A stretch of DNA of 64,000 nt. Origin: Lachnospiraceae bacterium. Lineage in GTDB: Bacteria > Bacillota > Clostridia > Lachnospirales > Lachnospiraceae. The notes beneath the pieces were generated by a model, which was not told the origin of the DNA, searched no databases, and was given only the letters and a program-made list of their open reading frames with translations. The position numbers and the translations under genes are program-made. The DNA lies in NCBI GenBank assembly GCA_024681795.1, contig JAILAD010000051.1:1-64000 (forward strand), read 5' to 3'. Of the stretch, positions 1 to 8,518 are shown one piece after another (the first letter of the stretch is position 1; every line of letters begins with the position of its first letter).

Positions 1-31
1 AAACGTACTTGGAAAATTCATAGATTTTTAC

Positions 32-60
32 TTGAAAGATATATTTTCAGAAGGTATAAT
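32..60 (+). promoter_or_regulatory. Sigma-A-like promoter of pilT
   Basis: TTGAAA at 32-37 and a perfect TATAAT at 55-60 are separated by 17 bp. Transcription would start near position 67, giving a leader of about 80 nt before pilT. Any gene upstream lies outside the window, so read-through from an earlier pil operon cannot be excluded. Confidence 0.7.
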
Positions 61-64
61 TAAA

Positions 65-89
65 GGTGCTGTTAGGGTTAAACGGCACC
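65..89 (+). promoter_or_regulatory. Stable hairpin at the 5' end of the pilT leader
   Basis: GGTGCTGTT (65-73) can pair with AACGGCACC (81-89) around a 7-nt loop, giving nine pairs with one G-U. The stem sits at the predicted transcript start and is followed by a GC-rich stretch and an A-rich single-stranded region up to the start codon. I could not match it to a c-di-GMP or other known riboswitch consensus. It may only stabilise the 5' end. Confidence 0.45.
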
Positions 90-147
90 GGCTTTCGGGT
101 CGCGTATAGCAAAAAAAAGAAAAATATATGCAAAGGGGTACGATATT

Positions 148-1227
148 ATGCCTAGAATTGAAGAGATTTTGCAGGTTTCCATGGATGCCAGAGCATCCGA
201 TATCCATTTGACAGCAGGTCTTCCTCCGAAGATGCGTGTAAACGGACATCTTCTGAACATGGATTTCCCGGTGTTAAAGCCTGAAGATACAATGGAAATC
301 GTTCGTCAGATTATGACAGACCACCAGAGAGCAATGTTTGAAGAGCGTGGTGAGTTGGATATGTCCTTTGCGGTAACCAACCTCGGTCGTTATCGTGTAA
401 ACGTATTCCGTCAGAGAGGTTCCGTAGCAATGGCAATGCGTGCCGTTAACACGGTTATTCCTTCTCCCGCACAGTTGGGCGTTCCCAATGCGGTTGTAGA
501 TTTGTACAACAGAAAGCGTGGTCTGGTTCTGGTTACCGGTCCTACCGGTTCCGGTAAATCCACAACACTTGCTTCCATTATTGATAAAGCAAACAATAAC
601 CGTGATGCACATATTATTACTCTGGAAGACCCGATCGAGTATCTGCACATTCACAAAGTTGCAATGGTTAACCAGCGTGAAATCGGTTTTGACTCCATGA
701 GTTATGCAAATGCACTTCGTGCGGCACTCCGTGAAGATCCCGATATTATTCTCGTAGGAGAGATGCGTGACTACGAAACCATTTCCGTAGCCGTAACCGC
801 AGCCGAAACAGGACACTTGGTATTATCCACACTGCATACCATCGGTGCAGCATCCACCATCGACCGTATCATCGACGTTTTCCCGCCTCATCAGCAGCAG
901 CAGATTCGTGTACAGCTGGCAAACGTTTTGGAAGCGGTTATTTCCCAGCAGCTGGTTCCTACCGCAGACGGAAGAGGACGTGTTGCAGCATTTGAAGTTA
1001 TGCTTGCAAACCACGCTGTTCGTAACCTGATTCGTGAAGGAAAATCGCATCAGTTGATGTCCATCATGCAGACCAACCGTCGTGCCGGAATGGTTACCAT
1101 GGATGAAGCTCTTACCGAACTTTATCTGGAAGGTAAGATTGATCAGGAGAACCTTGTAGAATTTGCACAGGATCCTGTAGGTATGATTCAGAAACTCGGT
1201 CTTAAGGGTGTTACCGTTAACAACTAG
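148..1227 (+). CDS. pilT: Type IV pilus twitching ATPase PilT
   Basis: Hexameric cytoplasmic ATPase of the type IV pilus machine that powers pilus retraction (twitching). The 359-residue length is usual for PilT. An N-terminal PAS-like region is followed by the Walker A motif GPTGSGKSTT (about 131-140), the Walker B region DIILVGEMRD (199-208), the His box TGHLVLSTLH (221-230) and VRNLIREGK near 291, which matches the AIRNLIREGK signature separating PilT from PilB. The start at 148 has a GGGG-containing upstream sequence. It has its own promoter and no other pilus gene follows, so the remaining pil genes, if any, lie upstream of the window or elsewhere. It is unrelated to the sortase pilus at 30-40 kb. 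Confidence 0.95.
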   Translation: MPRIEEILQVSMDARASDIHLTAGLPPKMRVNGHLLNMDFPVLKPEDTMEIVRQIMTDHQRAMFEERGELDMSFAVTNLGRYRVNVFRQRGSVAMAMRAVNTVIPSPAQLGVPNAVVDLYNRKRGLVLVTGPTGSGKSTTLASIIDKANNNRDAHIITLEDPIEYLHIHKVAMVNQREIGFDSMSYANALRAALREDPDIILVGEMRDYETISVAVTAAETGHLVLSTLHTIGAASTIDRIIDVFPPHQQQQIRVQLANVLEAVISQQLVPTADGRGRVAAFEVMLANHAVRNLIREGKSHQLMSIMQTNRRAGMVTMDEALTELYLEGKIDQENLVEFAQDPVGMIQKLGLKGVTVNN

Positions 1228-1253
1228 GCAGGTTCTTTTCTTTGAATTTTATG

Positions 1254-1277
1254 CGGGCAGACCGTCTGGTCTGCCCG
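1254..1277 (+). terminator. Hairpin downstream of pilT
   Basis: CGGGCAGACC and GGTCTGCCCG form a perfect 10-bp stem around GTCT shortly after the pilT stop. No U-tract follows, so it is either a weak or factor-dependent terminator or a 3' stabilising structure. Confidence 0.5.
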
Positions 1278-1330
1278 AAACTATCTGAAACAGTTTCATC
1301 GTAATTCTGATTTCTTTTTATTTTTCCGAT

Positions 1331-1394
1331 TTATTCAATTACACAATTCAGTATTCGTCTGATTATTCAATTACTCAATTCAGTATTCGTCTGA
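1331..1394 (+). repeat. Two-copy 32-bp tandem repeat
   Basis: Positions 1331-1362 and 1363-1394 are the same 32-bp unit with a single mismatch (ACA versus ACT), containing the core CAATTCAGTATTCGTCTGA. A further degenerate ATTCA-rich piece extends to about 1412. The repeat fills most of the pilT-comM gap and is AT-rich with no coding potential. Confidence 0.85.
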
Positions 1395-1519
1395 TTTATT
1401 CATTTATTCAATCTTAGCAGTCAATTTAGGTTTCCCGATTAAGGTTACCCGGTTTATGTTGCTCAATTTAAGGGTTTTATTTGAAACGGAAGTTTATAAA
1501 ATTATAAGGAGGACAAAGT

Positions 1520-3055
1520 ATGTTTAGTCTCATTCAGTCATCCGCGGTAGTGGGGATGAGCAGTTTTTTGGTTCGCGTGGAAGTGGACGTATCGAACGGT
1601 TTACCCGGATTCGAAATCGTGGGAATGGCGAGCAGTGAAGTGAAAGAAGCGAAGGAAAGGGTGAAGGTTGCGTTAAAAAATATCGGAATACCGCTGCCTC
1701 CGAAGAAAATCACCGTGAATCTTTCGCCCGCGAACATCCGAAAGACCGGAACGGGTCTTGACCTTCCCATAGCCGTAGGAATGCTTGCATCGATGGAGAT
1801 GATTCCGCCCGATTCGTTTGCAGATACATTATTTGTCGGAGAACTCGGACTGAATGCCGAACTCAAATTCGTAAAAGGGATTCTTCCGAGCGTAATCATG
1901 GCAAAGGAACACGGAATCCGGAACTGCATTGTTCCGAAAGTGAATGTATTGGAAGGCAGCATGATCAGGGAAACGGAAGTACTCGGATTTGATAACCTGA
2001 TTGATATCATAGATTATCTGGTAAACGGGATAACAGGCGGGACAAAATGCTGCCGCGTCAGGACGGATCCGGAACGAATCCTTGCCGCAGGACGGAATGT
2101 CCGGAACGTTGATTTCGATGAAGTTTACGGCCAGGAAGGAGCAAAGAGAGTCGCTGAAATTGCAGCGGCAGGGTTTCATCACTTCATGATGGTGGGACCG
2201 CCCGGAGCCGGCAAATCCATGATAGCCAAACGTATTCCGTCCATTCTTCCTCCTCTTTCCATGAAGGAAAGTCTTGAAATATCACAGATCTACAGTATCA
2301 AAGGTCTTTTATCCGAAGAGAATCCGTTAATTATAAACAGGCCGTTTCTGGCACCGCATCATACAACTACAACTACCGCAATGACCGGTGGGGGAGGCCG
2401 GGTTCAGCCGGGAATCATTTCCATGGCACACAGGGGTGTTCTTTTTTTGGATGAGGCTCCGCATTTTTCCAGAGAAGTTCTGGAAGTTTTAAGGCAGCCG
2501 TTAGAGGACAAAAAAGTGGAGGTTTCAAGAATCGGCGGGAGTTTTGTTTTTCCGGCGGATTTCATGCTGGTTCTGGCATGTAATCCGTGTCCCTGCGGTT
2601 ATTTTCCGGACAGAAATAAATGCAGATGTACCGAATACGAAATTCAAAGGTACCGCGCACGCCTCTCCGGGCCGATTCTGGACAGAATCGACTTATGTGT
2701 TTCTGCCAATAAAGTTTCGCTGGATGAACTGAAAGGAGTGGGAAAGAAACCGGAAAGCAGCGCCGAAATCCTTGAACGGATAAAGGCTGCCAGAAAATTG
2801 CAGGAGAAAAGATTCGCAGGTACCGGATATACGTTTAACTCCGAGATTGGTTCCGGGTCGATTCGGGAATACTGCGAAATGGATTCGTCCGCACAGAAAC
2901 TGCTGGAGAAGGCTTACGATAAAATGGCTCTTTCCGCAAGGGCTTATCACAGGATTCTTCGTGTTTCGAGAACAATCGCGGATTTGGAGGAAAGCGGGAA
3001 GATATGCGCCAAACACGTGGCGGAGGCAATCGGATACCGCATGACGGATTATTAA
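1520..3055 (+). CDS. comM: YifB/ComM family Mg-chelatase-like AAA+ ATPase
   Basis: AAA+ ATPase of the YifB/ComM family. In Vibrio the homologue ComM is a DNA helicase that supports branch migration during natural transformation. The 511-residue length is usual. An N-terminal Lon-protease-like domain (about 1-170) precedes a Mg-chelatase ChlI-type AAA+ core with Walker A GPPGAGKSM, Walker B VLFLDEAPHFS and the Cys-rich CNPCPCG motif, then the C-terminal helical domain. The start has a strong AAGGAGG site. The adjacent dprA, another transformation protein, supports a DNA-uptake role, and the comM-dprA pairing is common in Firmicutes. Confidence 0.93.
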   Translation: MFSLIQSSAVVGMSSFLVRVEVDVSNGLPGFEIVGMASSEVKEAKERVKVALKNIGIPLPPKKITVNLSPANIRKTGTGLDLPIAVGMLASMEMIPPDSFADTLFVGELGLNAELKFVKGILPSVIMAKEHGIRNCIVPKVNVLEGSMIRETEVLGFDNLIDIIDYLVNGITGGTKCCRVRTDPERILAAGRNVRNVDFDEVYGQEGAKRVAEIAAAGFHHFMMVGPPGAGKSMIAKRIPSILPPLSMKESLEISQIYSIKGLLSEENPLIINRPFLAPHHTTTTTAMTGGGGRVQPGIISMAHRGVLFLDEAPHFSREVLEVLRQPLEDKKVEVSRIGGSFVFPADFMLVLACNPCPCGYFPDRNKCRCTEYEIQRYRARLSGPILDRIDLCVSANKVSLDELKGVGKKPESSAEILERIKAARKLQEKRFAGTGYTFNSEIGSGSIREYCEMDSSAQKLLEKAYDKMALSARAYHRILRVSRTIADLEESGKICAKHVAEAIGYRMTDY

Positions 3056-3122
3056 AGAACGACAGTAACCTTGAAAAGAGGAGTCATTTCGAGGTGGATT
3101 CATTACAAAGAAAGGTATGGTT

Positions 3123-4313
3123 ATGAACAGAGAGTCTGTATTTGCAAACGGTCTTTATGTAATTAAGGGGCTGGGGTCCAAAAGATTGAGGAAACTGTAT
3201 GAGGTGACCGGAAGTACGGAAGGAATTCTTAAGCTTTCAAGGAATGAGCTTCTTGAACTTAACGGGAATGAAAAGCCGGAGAGTCTTTTCCGACTGCAGG
3301 AAGAATACCGGCAAAATTCCGATTCCGTATTTAAACGGATGGAAAAGTTCTGCAAAGAACAGGAAGAGAGGGGGATTCATTTTGTTTTCATCGGAGAAGA
3401 GAAGTATCCCATGAAACTGAAAAGAATATCGGACCCGCCGTTCGGCCTTTATTACAGGGGCCGTCTTCCGAAACACAATACTCCGGTGGTGTCTGTTATC
3501 GGAGCAAGGGAATGTTCGGATTACGGAGGAAAGTGTGCGAAGATGTTCGGGGAAACACTGGCGGAATATGGTGTGGCTGTAGTCAGCGGAATGGCAAGAG
3601 GAATTGACGGAATCTCACAAAACGCCGCATTGGAAGCCGGCGGAGAATCCTACGGAATACTCGGATGCGGGGTGGATCTTTGTTATCCGGAGGAGAACAG
3701 GGAATTGTACGATAAATTGATTCTTAAAGGAGGAGTATTGTCGGAGTATCCTCCCGGTGTGCCGGCCAAAAGCAATCATTTTCCGGCAAGAAACCGTCTT
3801 ATCAGCGGAATGTGTGATATCCTGCTGGTGGTGGAAGCAAGAAAAAAGAGCGGAACCTTTATCACCGTGTGTCAGGCACTGGAACAGGGGCGTGAGATTT
3901 TTGCCGTTCCGGGAAGAATTACGGACGGACTGTCTGACGGATGCAACCGCCTGATTGCGGACGGCGCGGGAATTGCAGCCGATCCGGGAATGCTTCTGGA
4001 TGCGCTCTGCGGAATTAATGAAGCTGTTCTGGAAACCGACGGTAAACCGACAGGAAGAGTGAAGTCAGGATTAATCGATGTCGGAGATCATTTTATTCAG
4101 GATAATGTTATGAAAGGTCTGGATACAAAAATCGGGGTAAAAAGCGCAATCCTTCGCATTTTGGAAGGTACGCCGGTCAGTATGGAAGAAATTCTGGTAC
4201 GCCTTGAAAAAATCGGAATAGAAATATCCTATGCGGATTTAATGTGTGAGCTGACGGATTTATGTATTGAAGGGAGGGCGGAAGGCATCGGAAACTACTA
4301 CAGAAAAATGTGA
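3123..4313 (+). CDS. dprA: DNA-processing protein DprA
   Basis: Cytoplasmic single-strand DNA-binding protein that loads RecA onto incoming DNA in natural transformation. The Rossmann-like DprA core is visible as VISVIGARECSDYGG-type and VVSGMARGIDG motifs, with NHFPARNRLISG further on. An N-terminal SAM/HhH-like segment (about 1-70) and a C-terminal winged-helix-like domain (about 320-396) flank it. The track starts at 3117, but AAAGG at 3111-3115 lies only one base before that ATG and seven bases before the ATG at 3123, so I prefer 3123 (396 residues). It lies 67 bp after comM in the same direction, probably in one transcript. Confidence 0.93.
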   Translation: MNRESVFANGLYVIKGLGSKRLRKLYEVTGSTEGILKLSRNELLELNGNEKPESLFRLQEEYRQNSDSVFKRMEKFCKEQEERGIHFVFIGEEKYPMKLKRISDPPFGLYYRGRLPKHNTPVVSVIGARECSDYGGKCAKMFGETLAEYGVAVVSGMARGIDGISQNAALEAGGESYGILGCGVDLCYPEENRELYDKLILKGGVLSEYPPGVPAKSNHFPARNRLISGMCDILLVVEARKKSGTFITVCQALEQGREIFAVPGRITDGLSDGCNRLIADGAGIAADPGMLLDALCGINEAVLETDGKPTGRVKSGLIDVGDHFIQDNVMKGLDTKIGVKSAILRILEGTPVSMEEILVRLEKIGIEISYADLMCELTDLCIEGRAEGIGNYYRKM

Positions 4314-4358
4314 TATAATTAAAAAATGTCTGTCCCGGCCCAAAACAGAAATTAGTGG

Positions 4359-4387
4359 TTGAAATTCGCGTGCTTTTCGATTAAAAT
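4359..4387 (+). promoter_or_regulatory. Sigma-A-like promoter of efp
   Basis: TTGAAA at 4359-4364 and TAAAAT at 4382-4387 are separated by exactly 17 bp, about 45 bp before the efp start. The gene has an AGGAGG ribosome binding site. Confidence 0.65.
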
Positions 4388-4431
4388 AATATAGAGTTAT
4401 TTTGTAAGCTAATTTTTAGGAGGAAGATTGT

Positions 4432-4989
4432 ATGATTTCTGCCGGTGATTTTAGAAACGGTATTACAGTTGAAATTGAAGGAAATGTATTTCAGATCGTA
4501 GAATTCCAGCATGTTAAACCCGGAAAGGGTGCTGCGTTCGTTCGTACGAAACTGAAAAACATCAAGAACGGCGGCGTGGTAGAGAAAACATTCAGACCTA
4601 CTGAGAAATTCCCTCCCGCACGTATTGACAGAAAGGACATGCAGTATTTATATGCGGACGGTGACATGTATAATTTCATGGATACCGAAAACTATGAGCA
4701 GATTGCACTTAATGCAGATGAAGTAGGTGATGCTCTTAAGTTCGTAAAAGAGAACGATATGGTTAAGGTTTGTTCCCATAACGGAAGCGTATTCGCAATC
4801 GAGCCTCCTTTGTTCGTAGAACTTGAAGTAACCGAAACAGAACCCGGATTCAAGGGTGATACCGCAACTGGTGCAAGCAAGCCTGCTACCGTAGAGACCG
4901 GTGCAACCGTAAATGTACCTTTATTTGTTGAAATCGGTGACAAGATTAAGATTGATACCAGAACAGGTGAGTATTTATCCAGAGTATAA
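4432..4989 (+). CDS. efp: Translation elongation factor P
   Basis: EF-P binds between the P and E sites of ribosomes stalled on polyproline stretches and stimulates peptide bond formation. At 185 residues it has the usual three-domain length: KOW-like N-terminal domain, central OB domain and C-terminal OB domain ending in [17 protein letters not shown]. The loop residue that carries the modification is Lys32 in [11 protein letters not shown]. No modification enzyme gene is seen nearby. It has its own promoter and is followed by a strong terminator, so it is monocistronic. Confidence 0.97.
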   Translation: MISAGDFRNGITVEIEGNVFQIVEFQHVKPGKGAAFVRTKLKNIKNGGVVEKTFRPTEKFPPARIDRKDMQYLYADGDMYNFMDTENYEQIALNADEVGDALKFVKENDMVKVCSHNGSVFAIEPPLFVELEVTETEPGFKGDTATGASKPATVETGATVNVPLFVEIGDKIKIDTRTGEYLSRV

Positions 4990-5073
4990 CGGATTCGTGA
5001 TATTCCGGAATTTTATGTCCGTATTTTACGAAACGGAAACTGTTCTGTAAATCATTTTTTCACTGTGCTTTGT

Positions 5074-5104
5074 AAGGCAACGAATTTATTTCGTTGCCTT
5101 TTTT
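5074..5104 (+). terminator. Rho-independent terminator of efp
   Basis: AAGGCAACGAA and TTCGTTGCCTT form an 11-bp stem around TTTAT, followed by a run of T. It also shows that the track start at 5094 for the next ORF falls inside a terminator and is not real. Confidence 0.92.
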
Positions 5105-5249
5105 CGTGGAAACGGTTCCGCTGTTTCACAAAAAATATCATTCAGGACCGGACCTGTATCCGGCCGATAACAATTCACTTCGGGAATCCGGGTTCGCGGA
5201 TTTCCACCGGTCAAATCTGTTTATTCTAATTTCAGAAAGGAAAATCACT

Positions 5250-6188
5250 ATGAAGAATAATACTAATTACACCTATGAAGAATTTCAGACCATCCTTGCC
5301 GAAAGAGTTCAGGCAAAACTGGATGAGCATATCACCGTAAACATCACGGATGTTGTAAAGAATAACGGTATCGTTTTAAGAGGAATGACATTTACGGGGC
5401 AGGGAGAAACAATCTCTCCGACAATTTACCTGGAGCAGTTTTATGAAGCATACCTGTCGGGATGCGACTGGGGAGAAATTGTGGATCATATTGTCGATAC
5501 GTTTCATCTCGGTGCCAAGAAAGAAATTTTTGATGTTCAGTCCTTTTTAGATTTTGACAAAGCAAAGGAAAAAATCGTGTTTAAACTGATTAATTACGAG
5601 AAAAACAAAAAACTGCTGGAACAGATTCCGCACAGGAAATTTCTGGATCTGGCCGTAGTTTATTATTACCTTTTAAGTAATGAAGCGGTTGAAAATGCCA
5701 CGATTCTGATTTATAACAACCATCTGGAAATCTGGGGAATCACTCCGGAGGAGCTGGATGAAATCGCACAAAAAAATACACCGCTGCTTTTAAATGCGGA
5801 GTTGCGTTCCATTACGGATGTGCTGACCGAACTGTTAAGGCAGAAAGAGATTGACACCTCCTTTCTGAATGAAGAACCGGGTGATGATAACAGCGGAATG
5901 TATGTGTTAAGTAACCGGACAAAGATTTTCGGTGCGGCGGTTATGCTGTACTCCGAAGTGCTGAAACAGTTTGCGGAAAGGAAAAAGACGGATCTGTTTA
6001 TACTGCCGAGTTCCGTCCACGAGGTGATTATCATTCCGAAAGAGAACGGTATGGAGTGGAAGAAACTGCAGGAGATGGTAATCGAGGTGAACGAAACGCA
6101 GGTGGAGGATACGGAGGTTCTGTCGGATTCGGTTTACTGTTATTCAAGAGAGAAGGATGAACTTATTCCTGCATGGGAAGTAGCCTGA
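5250..6188 (+). CDS. DUF5688 family protein
   Basis: Function unknown. The 312-residue product resembles DUF5688 proteins, a family common in Lachnospiraceae, with the features NNGIVLRGMTF, ISPTIYLEQFYE and PHRKFLDLAVVYYY. No signal peptide or membrane segment is visible, so it is probably cytoplasmic. The ORF track begins at 5094, inside the efp terminator. The ATG at 5250 has an AGAAAGGA ribosome binding site at a good distance and matches the usual start of the family. It is flanked by terminators on both sides and is probably a single-gene unit. The family assignment is from memory. Confidence 0.8.
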   Translation: MKNNTNYTYEEFQTILAERVQAKLDEHITVNITDVVKNNGIVLRGMTFTGQGETISPTIYLEQFYEAYLSGCDWGEIVDHIVDTFHLGAKKEIFDVQSFLDFDKAKEKIVFKLINYEKNKKLLEQIPHRKFLDLAVVYYYLLSNEAVENATILIYNNHLEIWGITPEELDEIAQKNTPLLLNAELRSITDVLTELLRQKEIDTSFLNEEPGDDNSGMYVLSNRTKIFGAAVMLYSEVLKQFAERKKTDLFILPSSVHEVIIIPKENGMEWKKLQEMVIEVNETQVEDTEVLSDSVYCYSREKDELIPAWEVA

Positions 6189-6232
6189 AACCGGAATAAT
6201 ACGGCGGAAAAATGATATAAAGGAATCGGCAA

Positions 6233-6270
6233 AAAGAATGCCGGAGGTTTTTTACTTCCGGCGTTCTTTC
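6233..6270 (+). terminator. Terminator after the DUF5688 gene
   Basis: AAAGAATGCCGGA (6233-6245) pairs with TCCGGCGTTCTTT (6257-6269), 13 pairs including one G-T, around a T-rich loop. The U-tract is short but A and T flank the stem on both sides, so it might work in both directions. Confidence 0.8.
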
Positions 6271-6277
6271 GATTAAG

Positions 6278-6306
6278 TTGCGGGCAGGGGGAAGTTAAGG
6301 TATAAT
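6278..6306 (+). promoter_or_regulatory. Sigma-A-like promoter of the GH3 gene
   Basis: TTGCGG at 6278-6283 and TATAAT at 6301-6306 have a 17-bp spacer. The predicted leader of about 80 nt consists largely of the CAGA-rich repeat described separately. Confidence 0.65.
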
Positions 6307-6320
6307 ACGTTCAGTTATCC

Positions 6321-6379
6321 GGAACAGACGGAAACAGACAGAATTATACAGAAACTGACAAAACAGAAACAGACAGAGA
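6321..6379 (+). repeat. Low-complexity ACAGA-rich leader
   Basis: The untranslated leader of the GH3 gene is built from irregular copies of GAAACAGACAGA-like units (several occurrences between 6321 and 6379). It has almost no T and would be unstructured in the RNA, ending in the GAGAGGAA ribosome binding site. Confidence 0.6.
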
Positions 6380-6391
6380 GGAATTTCTGTA

Positions 6392-8275
6392 ATGAACCGG
6401 AACAAAAAGAAAATCGCGATAATCCGTAAAATAACGGCACTCATGCTTTGCTCATTTCTGCTTTTTTCCTGCGGATGCAGCCGGTTTCGTGTGGAACCGT
6501 ATCCTTTTTTTAATTCAAGTGAGGCAGTAAACGAGGAGCGGAACGGAAGCTACAAGTATCTGCAATATAAGGATTTGACACCTGAGGAAATCGTTGCAAA
6601 ACTGACCCTTGAGCAGAAAGCGGCTCAGATGGTTCAGCCTGCCTGCTATAACGTGAACGAGAAAAAAATGAAGGAACATGATTACGGAAGCATTCTTTCG
6701 AAGAGCAGTACTCTTTATTATTATGAATGGCAGAGCTATGTGGACGGATTTCAGAACCGCGCCGTTTCTTCCGAATCCGGAATTCCGTATTTATACGGAC
6801 AGGATGATGTGCACGGAGTGAATTACTGTCTGAATTCCGTAATTTTTCCCCATAATATCGGACTTGGCGCCGCAAACGACCCGGAACTTATGTATAAAGT
6901 CGGACAGATTACGGCAGATGAGGCAAAACTCTGTCATATGCTCTGGAATTTTGCACCCTGTGTTGCACAGTCCGAAGACCCGAGATGGGGCAGAACGTAT
7001 GAAAGCTACGGCGCCGATCTTGAGATTATAAAGAGTCTGAGCGTCGCATATACGAAAGGCTTAAAAGACGGCGGTGTGGTTGCCTGTGCAAAACATTTTT
7101 TTGCGGACGGAAACGTGGAATACGGCAGCGGCGAGGATTCCGATGTAGACAGACTGATTGACAGAGGAGATTCCGTTCTTTCCGATGAGGAAATCAAAGA
7201 ACTTCTTTCGGTATATCAGGCACAGATTGATGCCGGGGTGCAGACCATTATGATCAGCCATTCTTCCCTAAACGGTGTAAAAATGCATGAGAATGCGGAA
7301 TATATCGGCTATCTGAAAAATGAAATGGGATTTAACGGTTTTATTGTAAGCGACTGGAATTCCGTACAAAACACCTCGCCCGAGACCTATTATGAACAGG
7401 TTGTGACTTCCGTAAATGCCGGAATTGACATGCTGATGGAAGTGGATACCTTCGACGAGGCAAAGTATGATATTATCAATGCCGTTAATGCCGGAGACAT
7501 TTCAGAAGAAAGAGTGGATGATGCGGTAACCAGAATTATCCGTGTAAAAAAAGAGGCGGGGATTTTTGAAGATCCGTTCCTGGAGAATATCGAGACCGTT
7601 AAAACGGAGACGGGAAGTGATGAGTACCGTGCCGTTGCAAAGCAGCTGGTGGAAGAGAGTCTGGTTCTTGTTAAGAACAAAGGCGGTGTTCTCCCGTTAA
7701 AAGAGGGCAGCAGGGTTTACATTACCGGTCCTGCAATGGACAATGCGCAGGCGCAGTGCGGCGGCTGGACGATTGACTGGAATCAGAGTCCGCTTGAAGA
7801 TATCGAGGGTGTAACAACGATTCTTGACGGCTTTGAAGAAGTTGCGGCGGAAAAAGGCATTACGGTAACGACCGATCCGGAGGAAGCGGAGGATGCGGAT
7901 GTCGTGCTGCTTGTGGTCGGAGAAAAGGCATATGCCGAGTGGAACGGTGATACACCGGATCTGGAACTTACCGGTGCGCTTGGGCTTGACGGTAATAAAA
8001 AGGCAATCAAAGAGGCTGAGAATTTAAAAAAGAAAAAAATACCCGTCGTGACGTTAATCGTTGCCGGGCGAAACGTCCTGATCGGTGAATATGAAAAAAA
8101 CTGGGATGCAATCGTAATGTGCTACCTCCCGGGATCCGAAGGAGACGGGGTCGCAGAGGTGGTATGCGGTAATGCGGATTTCAAGGGGAAACTGCCGAGT
8201 CCCTGGTATTCTTCCTTAGAGGAAATCGGAACGGAAGAGTGCATGTATCCGATGGGATACGGACTGAATTATTAA
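6392..8275 (+). CDS. Glycoside hydrolase family 3 lipoprotein (beta-glucosidase/beta-glucanase type)
   Basis: Probably a retaining beta-glycosidase on the cell surface. A lipoprotein signal peptide ends in LLFSC (Cys27). The GH3 TIM-barrel domain follows, with DPRWGRTYESYGAD and a nucleophile motif IVSDWN (Asp321). The C-terminal alpha/beta sandwich domain starts near 420 (LVKNKGGVLPLK) and ends in MYPMGYGLNY, typical of the exo-beta-glucanase branch. The length of 627 residues is normal for this branch. The substrate cannot be read from sequence; cellobiose or short beta-glucans are plausible. It has its own promoter, and no transporter or regulator lies beside it. Confidence 0.92.
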   Translation: MNRNKKKIAIIRKITALMLCSFLLFSCGCSRFRVEPYPFFNSSEAVNEERNGSYKYLQYKDLTPEEIVAKLTLEQKAAQMVQPACYNVNEKKMKEHDYGSILSKSSTLYYYEWQSYVDGFQNRAVSSESGIPYLYGQDDVHGVNYCLNSVIFPHNIGLGAANDPELMYKVGQITADEAKLCHMLWNFAPCVAQSEDPRWGRTYESYGADLEIIKSLSVAYTKGLKDGGVVACAKHFFADGNVEYGSGEDSDVDRLIDRGDSVLSDEEIKELLSVYQAQIDAGVQTIMISHSSLNGVKMHENAEYIGYLKNEMGFNGFIVSDWNSVQNTSPETYYEQVVTSVNAGIDMLMEVDTFDEAKYDIINAVNAGDISEERVDDAVTRIIRVKKEAGIFEDPFLENIETVKTETGSDEYRAVAKQLVEESLVLVKNKGGVLPLKEGSRVYITGPAMDNAQAQCGGWTIDWNQSPLEDIEGVTTILDGFEEVAAEKGITVTTDPEEAEDADVVLLVVGEKAYAEWNGDTPDLELTGALGLDGNKKAIKEAENLKKKKIPVVTLIVAGRNVLIGEYEKNWDAIVMCYLPGSEGDGVAEVVCGNADFKGKLPSPWYSSLEEIGTEECMYPMGYGLNY

Positions 8276-8323
8276 TCGTAGTTCCGGGTTGCGGTTGATT
8301 TACATAATATAATTTTTTAACGC

Positions 8324-8352
8324 TTTACAAACATTTTCGGATGTGATAAAAT
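8324..8352 (+). promoter_or_regulatory. Promoter of tRNA-Arg and the SH3b gene
   Basis: TTTACA at 8324-8329 and TAAAAT at 8347-8352 have a 17-bp spacer. The predicted start is about 37 bp before the tRNA. No terminator separates the tRNA from the SH3b gene, so the latter may be co-transcribed and its mRNA released by tRNA 3' processing. Confidence 0.6.
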
Positions 8353-8395
8353 TCAAAAGCACTGTAATAATTTTGTAACAATTTATTCTTTGCAT

Positions 8396-8467
8396 GCACT
8401 CGTAGTCTAATGGATAGAACGATGGCCTCCGACGCCGTTAATGCAGGTTCGATTCCTGTCGAGTGCA
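8396..8467 (+). tRNA. tRNA-Arg (anticodon CCG)
   Basis: The 72-nt cloverleaf has acceptor arms GCACTCG and CGAGTGC with discriminator A, and a T-arm containing GGTTCGATTCC. The anticodon arm ATGGC-CTCCGAC-GCCGT places CCG at 8429-8431, reading CGG arginine codons. The 3' CCA is not encoded; T residues follow the discriminator. Confidence 0.95.
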
Positions 8468-8518
8468 TTTTTTGACCGTAAAACCGGTCAGAGTTGTTTG
8501 TTTTATCGAGGTTTTGAA

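Noticed and set aside
65-147. c-di-GMP-I riboswitch before pilT
   Set aside because: The conserved GACGCAAAGCC-type segment and tetraloop receptor are missing.
5094-5249. N-terminal extension of the DUF5688 ORF
   Set aside because: It begins within the efp terminator and has no ribosome binding site.
8441-8518. Track start of the SH3b gene
   Set aside because: It lies inside the tRNA-Arg gene; ATG 8519 has a ribosome binding site and begins the membrane-anchor leader.
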